This document shows, in pieces, positions 60,431 to 64,000 of a stretch of DNA of 64,000 nt (position 1 is the first letter of the stretch; the number at the start of each line of letters is the position of its first letter). A program made the translations under genes and the position numbers. The notes beneath the pieces are model-generated. The model was not told where the DNA came from and did not search any database. It worked only from the letters and a program-made list of their open reading frames with translations. Source of the DNA: Gymnodinialimonas ceratoperidinii. Its GTDB lineage: Bacteria > Pseudomonadota > Alphaproteobacteria > Rhodobacterales > Rhodobacteraceae. The stretch spans positions 1,227,501 to 1,291,500 of the forward strand of contig NZ_CP079194.1 of NCBI RefSeq assembly GCF_019297855.1, written 5' to 3'.

Positions 60431-61414
60431 TCAGAGTGGCACGGTGATGGCCGAGCCGTTGTTCTTCGCCACCTCGACGATGGCTGCGGACACGGCGAGG
60501 TCTTGCAGGCCGACCCCCGTGCCGTCGAAGAGCGTGATCTCGGCGTCCGACGTACGGCCCGCGTGGCTTTTGTTGATCACCGCGCCCAGTTGCACGACGT
60601 CCGCTTCCGCCAGCAGCCCCTCGGCGACCGCGTGCTGCGCCTCGCCGATGGAGACGGACTGCGCGACCTCGTCGCAGAACACCGTCGCGCGGGCCAGAAG
60701 GGCGGCCTCGACCTCCTGCTTGCCCTTGGTGTCGGTGCCCATGCAGGCCACGTGGGTGCCGGGGCTGACATGCTCGGCCAGCAGGCTCGGCGCGAAGCTG
60801 GAGGTGATGGTGATGATCACATCGGCCTCGGTCATGCCGGTCAGTTCCACCGCCTCGAACGCCAGGCCCGCCTCTTCGGCTACCTTCGCGAGGTTCGGCA
60901 GCATCTCGGGGTGGAGGTTCCAGCCGATGACCTTCTCGAACGCATGGGTCTCCAGCGCTGCACGCAATTGGAACGTCGCCTGATGACCCGCGCCGATCAT
61001 CCCGAGCACCTTGGCGTCCTTGCGGGCGAGGTGCCGGATCGAAACGGAGGAGGCCGCCGCCGTGCGCAGGGCCGTCAGGTAGTTGCCGCCGACCATCGCC
61101 TTAACCCGACCGCTGTCGGGGTCGAACAGAAACACCGTGGATTGGTGGTTGATGACGCCCTGCTTCTCGAGATTATGCGGCCAGTAGCCCCCGGCCTTGA
61201 GGCCGAGGACCTGTCCGGTCCGGTCAAAACCACCCTTGAAGCCATAAAGCGCATCCTCGTGCCCGATGGCCTCGCGCACGACCGGGAAGTTGTAGGCCTC
61301 CCCCGCCGCCATGGCCGCGAAAACCTTCTCGACCGCCTCGAAAGAGGCCTCGCGGGTCAGCAGATCGGGGATCAGCCCCTCGGGCACGATCGTCAGTTCA
61401 TGGGGCGCTGTCAT
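60431..61414 (-). CDS. bhcD: iminosuccinate reductase BhcD (ornithine cyclodeaminase/mu-crystallin family)
   Basis: 327 residues with the mu-crystallin-family dinucleotide site LGMIGAGHQATFQLRAALE and VFLFDPDSGRVKAMVGGNYLTALRT-type core (VKAMVGGNYLTALRTAAASS). Its place directly after bhcC (1-nt overlap) in the order bhcA-bhcB-bhcC-bhcD identifies it as iminosuccinate reductase of the beta-hydroxyaspartate cycle, converting iminosuccinate to aspartate with NADH. On sequence alone it would be called ornithine cyclodeaminase. The start is fixed by overlap with the bhcC stop. Confidence 0.9.
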   Translation of the reverse strand: MTAPHELTIVPEGLIPDLLTREASFEAVEKVFAAMAAGEAYNFPVVREAIGHEDALYGFKGGFDRTGQVLGLKAGGYWPHNLEKQGVINHQSTVFLFDPDSGRVKAMVGGNYLTALRTAAASSVSIRHLARKDAKVLGMIGAGHQATFQLRAALETHAFEKVIGWNLHPEMLPNLAKVAEEAGLAFEAVELTGMTEADVIITITSSFAPSLLAEHVSPGTHVACMGTDTKGKQEVEAALLARATVFCDEVAQSVSIGEAQHAVAEGLLAEADVVQLGAVINKSHAGRTSDAEITLFDGTGVGLQDLAVSAAIVEVAKNNGSAITVPL

Positions 61415-62577
61415 CAGTAGGCACGCCCGCGGGCCGAGACGGGCCAGACGGTCTCGACCACGCCATCGCGCAGGCCGACGTACCAATCGTGGACGTTGCA
61501 GGTGGGATCGCAATGGCCGGGCACGAGGCGCAGCTTGTCGTTCACCTTCAACGCGCCTTCCGGGTCCGCCACGACGCCGTGCTCGTCCGAGCATTTCACG
61601 TATTCCACGTCCGTTCGGCCAAAGATCACCGGTAAGCCGGAGTCGACCGATTGCGCCTTCAGCCCGGCATCCACGATCGCCTTGTCGGCCTTGGCGTGGG
61701 ACATCACCGAGGTGAGGATGAACAGCGCATTCTCCCATTCGCCCTCGTCGATGCGATTGCCGTTCTCATCAAGGATGCGGCCATAATCGGCATCCATGAA
61801 GGCGTAAGAGCCGCACTGCAGCTCGTTGAAGACGTTGGATTTGCTCTCGAAATAATAGGAGCCGGTGCCGCCGCCGCCGACGATGTCGCACTCCAGCCCC
61901 ACGGCCTTGAGCGCCTCTACGGCGTCGACGACCATTTCGATGGCGATCTGCGTCTTCTCCTGCCGCTCGGCGTAGGCATCGAGGTGCTGCATCGCGCCCT
62001 GATAGGCTTGAATGCCCGCGAATTTCAGGCCCGGCGCGGCGTCGATGGCCTTGGCGATCTCCACCACGGCGGGCGTCGTCGTCACGCCGCAGCGGCCCGC
62101 GCCGCAGTCGATCTCCACCAGGCATTCGATCTCGGTGCCATGGGTCTCGGCCGCCTTCGACAGCTCCGAGACGTTCGCGAGATCATCGACGCAGCAGATG
62201 GTCCGCGCGCCGAGCTTGGGCATCCGCGCCAGCCGGTCGATCTTGAGCGGGTCGCGCACCTGGTTGGACACGAGCACGTCCGTGATCCCGCCCCGTGCGA
62301 AAACCTCTGCTTCCGAGACCTTCTGGCAGCAGACGCCGCAGGCACCGCCAAGCTCCATCTGCAATTTCGCCACGTCGACGGACTTGTGCATCTTGCCGTG
62401 GACGCGGTGGCGCATCCCATGGGCCTTGGCGTAATCACCCATCTTCTTGATGTTCCGCTCGAGCGCGTCGAGGTCGAGCACAAGCGCCGGCGTCTGCACC
62501 TCGTCGGCCTTCATGCCGGGCTTTGCGGGAATGTCGAAGCCGACCTCGTAGTCGGCGAATTCTGTCATATCTTTCAT
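61414..62577 (-). CDS. bhcC: beta-hydroxyaspartate aldolase BhcC
   Basis: 387 residues of the D-threonine aldolase/DSD1-like fold type III PLP family: VQTPALVLDLDALERNIKKM, the PLP-lysine neighbourhood HRVHGKMHKSVDVAKLQ, CLVEIDCGAGRCGV, and metal-binding residues in VPGHCDPTCNVHDWYVG. In the beta-hydroxyaspartate cycle it condenses glyoxylate and glycine to (2R,3S)-beta-hydroxyaspartate. GGGAGA precedes the ATG at 62577; an ATG three codons later is possible. Confidence 0.93.
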   Translation of the reverse strand: MKDMTEFADYEVGFDIPAKPGMKADEVQTPALVLDLDALERNIKKMGDYAKAHGMRHRVHGKMHKSVDVAKLQMELGGACGVCCQKVSEAEVFARGGITDVLVSNQVRDPLKIDRLARMPKLGARTICCVDDLANVSELSKAAETHGTEIECLVEIDCGAGRCGVTTTPAVVEIAKAIDAAPGLKFAGIQAYQGAMQHLDAYAERQEKTQIAIEMVVDAVEALKAVGLECDIVGGGGTGSYYFESKSNVFNELQCGSYAFMDADYGRILDENGNRIDEGEWENALFILTSVMSHAKADKAIVDAGLKAQSVDSGLPVIFGRTDVEYVKCSDEHGVVADPEGALKVNDKLRLVPGHCDPTCNVHDWYVGLRDGVVETVWPVSARGRAY

Positions 62578-62634
62578 GGTCTTGTCTCCCTAAGGGTCAG
62601 AGGGCGTGCGGGCCGAAGCCCGAGTATTCAGCGG

Positions 62635-63597
62635 TCACTGCATCCACGGCAGCCGGGCGAGATCGACGTTGCCACCGGTGATGATCACGCCGACACGGCG
62701 GCCACGGAACACGTCGGGGTTCTTCAGGATCGTGGCGAGCGACACGGCGCTGCTGGGTTCCATCACGATCTTCATCCGCGCCCAGATCAGCTTCATCGCA
62801 TCAATGATCTCCTGCTCGGAGGCGGTGAGGATGTCGGTCACATGGTTGCTGACGAAATGCCAGGTGTTCTCCTTCAGAGGCACTTTCAGACCGTCCGCCA
62901 CCGTCACCGGCGCGTCGTCGGCGATGATGTGGCCAGCCTTGAAGCTGCGATAGGCATCGTCGGCCTGCTCGGGTTCGGCGGCGAAAATGTCCATCTGGGG
63001 GGCGATATGCGAAAGGGTCAGGCAGCAGCCCGAGATCATGCCGCCGCCGCCGATGGGGGCGATCGCGCTGTCGAGCCCTTCGACCTGTTCTGTCAGCTCC
63101 AGCGAGCAGGTGCCCTGACCGGCAATCACGCGCGGGTCATTGTAGGGATGGACGAAATCGGCCCCGGTCGCGGCATGCACCTCCGCGAAGACCGCTTCGC
63201 GCGATGACGTGGAGGGCTCGCACTCGGTAATGACCCCGCCGTATCCGCGCACCGCGTCCTTCTTGGCCTGCGGCGCGGTCCGGGGCATGACCACGTGGCA
63301 GGGAATGCCGCGCCGCCCGGCGGCGTAGGAAAGTGACAGCGCGTGGTTGCCCGAGGAATGGGTCGCCACGCCCTTCGCCGCCTCTGCGTCGGACAGGCCG
63401 AAGACCGCGTTGGACGCACCGCGCACCTTGAAAGCCCCGGCCTTCTGGAAGTTCTCGCATTTGAAGAACAGCTCCGCCCCGGTCAGCTCATTCAGGTAGG
63501 TCGAGGTCAGGACCGGTGTGCGGTGGATATGCGGGCGGATGCGGTCATGCGCCGCGATCACGTCGTCAAAGGTCGGCAGGTGGGACATGTCTTTCAT
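62635..63597 (-). CDS. bhcB: beta-hydroxyaspartate dehydratase BhcB
   Basis: 320 residues of the serine/threonine dehydratase PLP family: PLP-lysine motif CENFQKAGAFKVRGASNAVF, SSGNHALSLSYAAG, the glycine loop APIGGGGMISGC, and a C-terminal VIITGGNVDLARLP. In this operon it is beta-hydroxyaspartate dehydratase, forming iminosuccinate for BhcD. AGGAG lies 8-9 nt before the ATG at 63597. Alone it would be annotated threonine ammonia-lyase. Confidence 0.93.
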   Translation of the reverse strand: MKDMSHLPTFDDVIAAHDRIRPHIHRTPVLTSTYLNELTGAELFFKCENFQKAGAFKVRGASNAVFGLSDAEAAKGVATHSSGNHALSLSYAAGRRGIPCHVVMPRTAPQAKKDAVRGYGGVITECEPSTSSREAVFAEVHAATGADFVHPYNDPRVIAGQGTCSLELTEQVEGLDSAIAPIGGGGMISGCCLTLSHIAPQMDIFAAEPEQADDAYRSFKAGHIIADDAPVTVADGLKVPLKENTWHFVSNHVTDILTASEQEIIDAMKLIWARMKIVMEPSSAVSLATILKNPDVFRGRRVGVIITGGNVDLARLPWMQ

Positions 63598-63632
63598 CGT
63601 GTCATTCTCCTGATCGGCGAGGGCCGAAGGTG

Positions 63633-64000
63633 TCATTCGGCAGCCATCGCGGCGGTGGCGGCGGCCTGGCGGTAAACCTGCTGCGCGGCGGCCACACCGG
63701 CGCCGAGCGTGATCGGCAGGCCCAGATCGGCCATTACCATCTCGGCCGTGGCGATGCCGGAGAGGGCCATGACGTCCGTCATCATGCCGAGGTGGCCGAT
63801 CCGGAAGACCTTGCCGGCGACATCGCCAAGCCCCGCCCCGAAGGCGACGCCGTAGCGGGTGGACGCGTGAGAAACGATGCGGCCCGCGTCAAAGCCATCC
63901 GGCGTGCGGATCGCGGTGACGGTGTTGGAATAGAGCTCGGGCGAGGTGGCGCAGAGCTCCATCCCCCAGGCGGCGACAGCGGCGCGGACACCCTCGGCGA
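63633..64000 (-). CDS. bhcA: aspartate--glyoxylate aminotransferase BhcA (partial, N-terminus beyond window)
   Basis: The C-terminal 121 residues of a class V aminotransferase: VSHASTRYGVAFGAGLGDVA, then GKVFRIGHLGMMTDVMALSG, which holds the FRIGHLG motif of alanine/serine-glyoxylate aminotransferases. In this context it is aspartate:glyoxylate aminotransferase, regenerating glycine and releasing oxaloacetate. It runs off the right edge; 35 nt separate its stop from bhcB. Confidence 0.9.
   Translation of the reverse strand, partial: AEGVRAAVAAWGMELCATSPELYSNTVTAIRTPDGFDAGRIVSHASTRYGVAFGAGLGDVAGKVFRIGHLGMMTDVMALSGIATAEMVMADLGLPITLGAGVAAAQQVYRQAAATAAMAAE

Overview
This 64 kb window is GC-rich chromosomal DNA from an alphaproteobacterium, very probably a member of the Rhodobacteraceae (Roseobacter group). 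The evidence is gene content and order: a Suv3-like helicase, S4 protein, 7Fe ferredoxin and CarD in a row; YbjN-proC-tRNA-binding protein; a single LolC/E-type permease with LolD; two-subunit PntAB; and a beta-hydroxyaspartate cycle operon. Nearly every long antisense reading frame is a shadow caused by high third-position GC. I see no tRNA, rRNA, CRISPR array, transposase or prophage.

Layout. 1-6.7 kb: housekeeping genes (MidA-like methyltransferase, lgt, ubiK, YbjN, proC, a CsaA-like protein, a 2-hydroxyacid dehydrogenase, tdk), interrupted by a DUF2726 gene and an A/T-richer intergenic stretch with four DnaA-box-like motifs. 6.7-13.5 kb: an acyltransferase/KAS III pair, VOC protein, LolE-LolD, alpha/beta hydrolase with SCP2 protein, and a TPR protein. 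13.6-18.7 kb: helicase, S4 protein, ferredoxin, CarD, small lipoprotein. 18.7-26.7 kb: cobS/cobT, a Kef-type antiporter, a sugar isomerase, purD and xseA. 26.7-37.1 kb: a five-gene peptide ABC transporter divergent from a deacetylase / FAD oxidoreductase / amidohydrolase operon, which together look like an uptake-and-degradation unit for N-acylated amino acids or peptides. 37.1-39.7 kb: a small accessory patch at the 3' end of moaA, with an unrecognised nuclease-like gene, a second diverged moaA 3' end, a three-repeat secreted lectin and a nested inverted repeat. 39.8-48.6 kb: lipoprotein, acyl-CoA synthetase, SDR, pntAB, small secreted and membrane proteins, hemP, NUDIX and DUF1178.

48.7-60.3 kb: a nine-gene, mostly overlapping minus-strand cluster. 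It has four related GT2-type glycosyltransferases (one fused to a methyltransferase-like domain), a GT61-type and a DXD-type glycosyltransferase, a sulfatase fused to RTX repeats, and two proteins I do not recognise. This is the best candidate for an under-described system: assembly and remodelling of a surface or secreted glycan. 60.4-64 kb: bhcA(partial)-bhcB-bhcC-bhcD, the beta-hydroxyaspartate cycle that turns glyoxylate and glycine into oxaloacetate.

Other notable points: four copies of a 3'-UTR element (CCCCTTCATCTTTTC..TAAATA followed by GC-rich sequence) lie just downstream of stop codons; the S4-domain gene has no canonical start codon; and the oligopeptide ABC ATPase carries a two-helix membrane insertion inside its nucleotide-binding domain.
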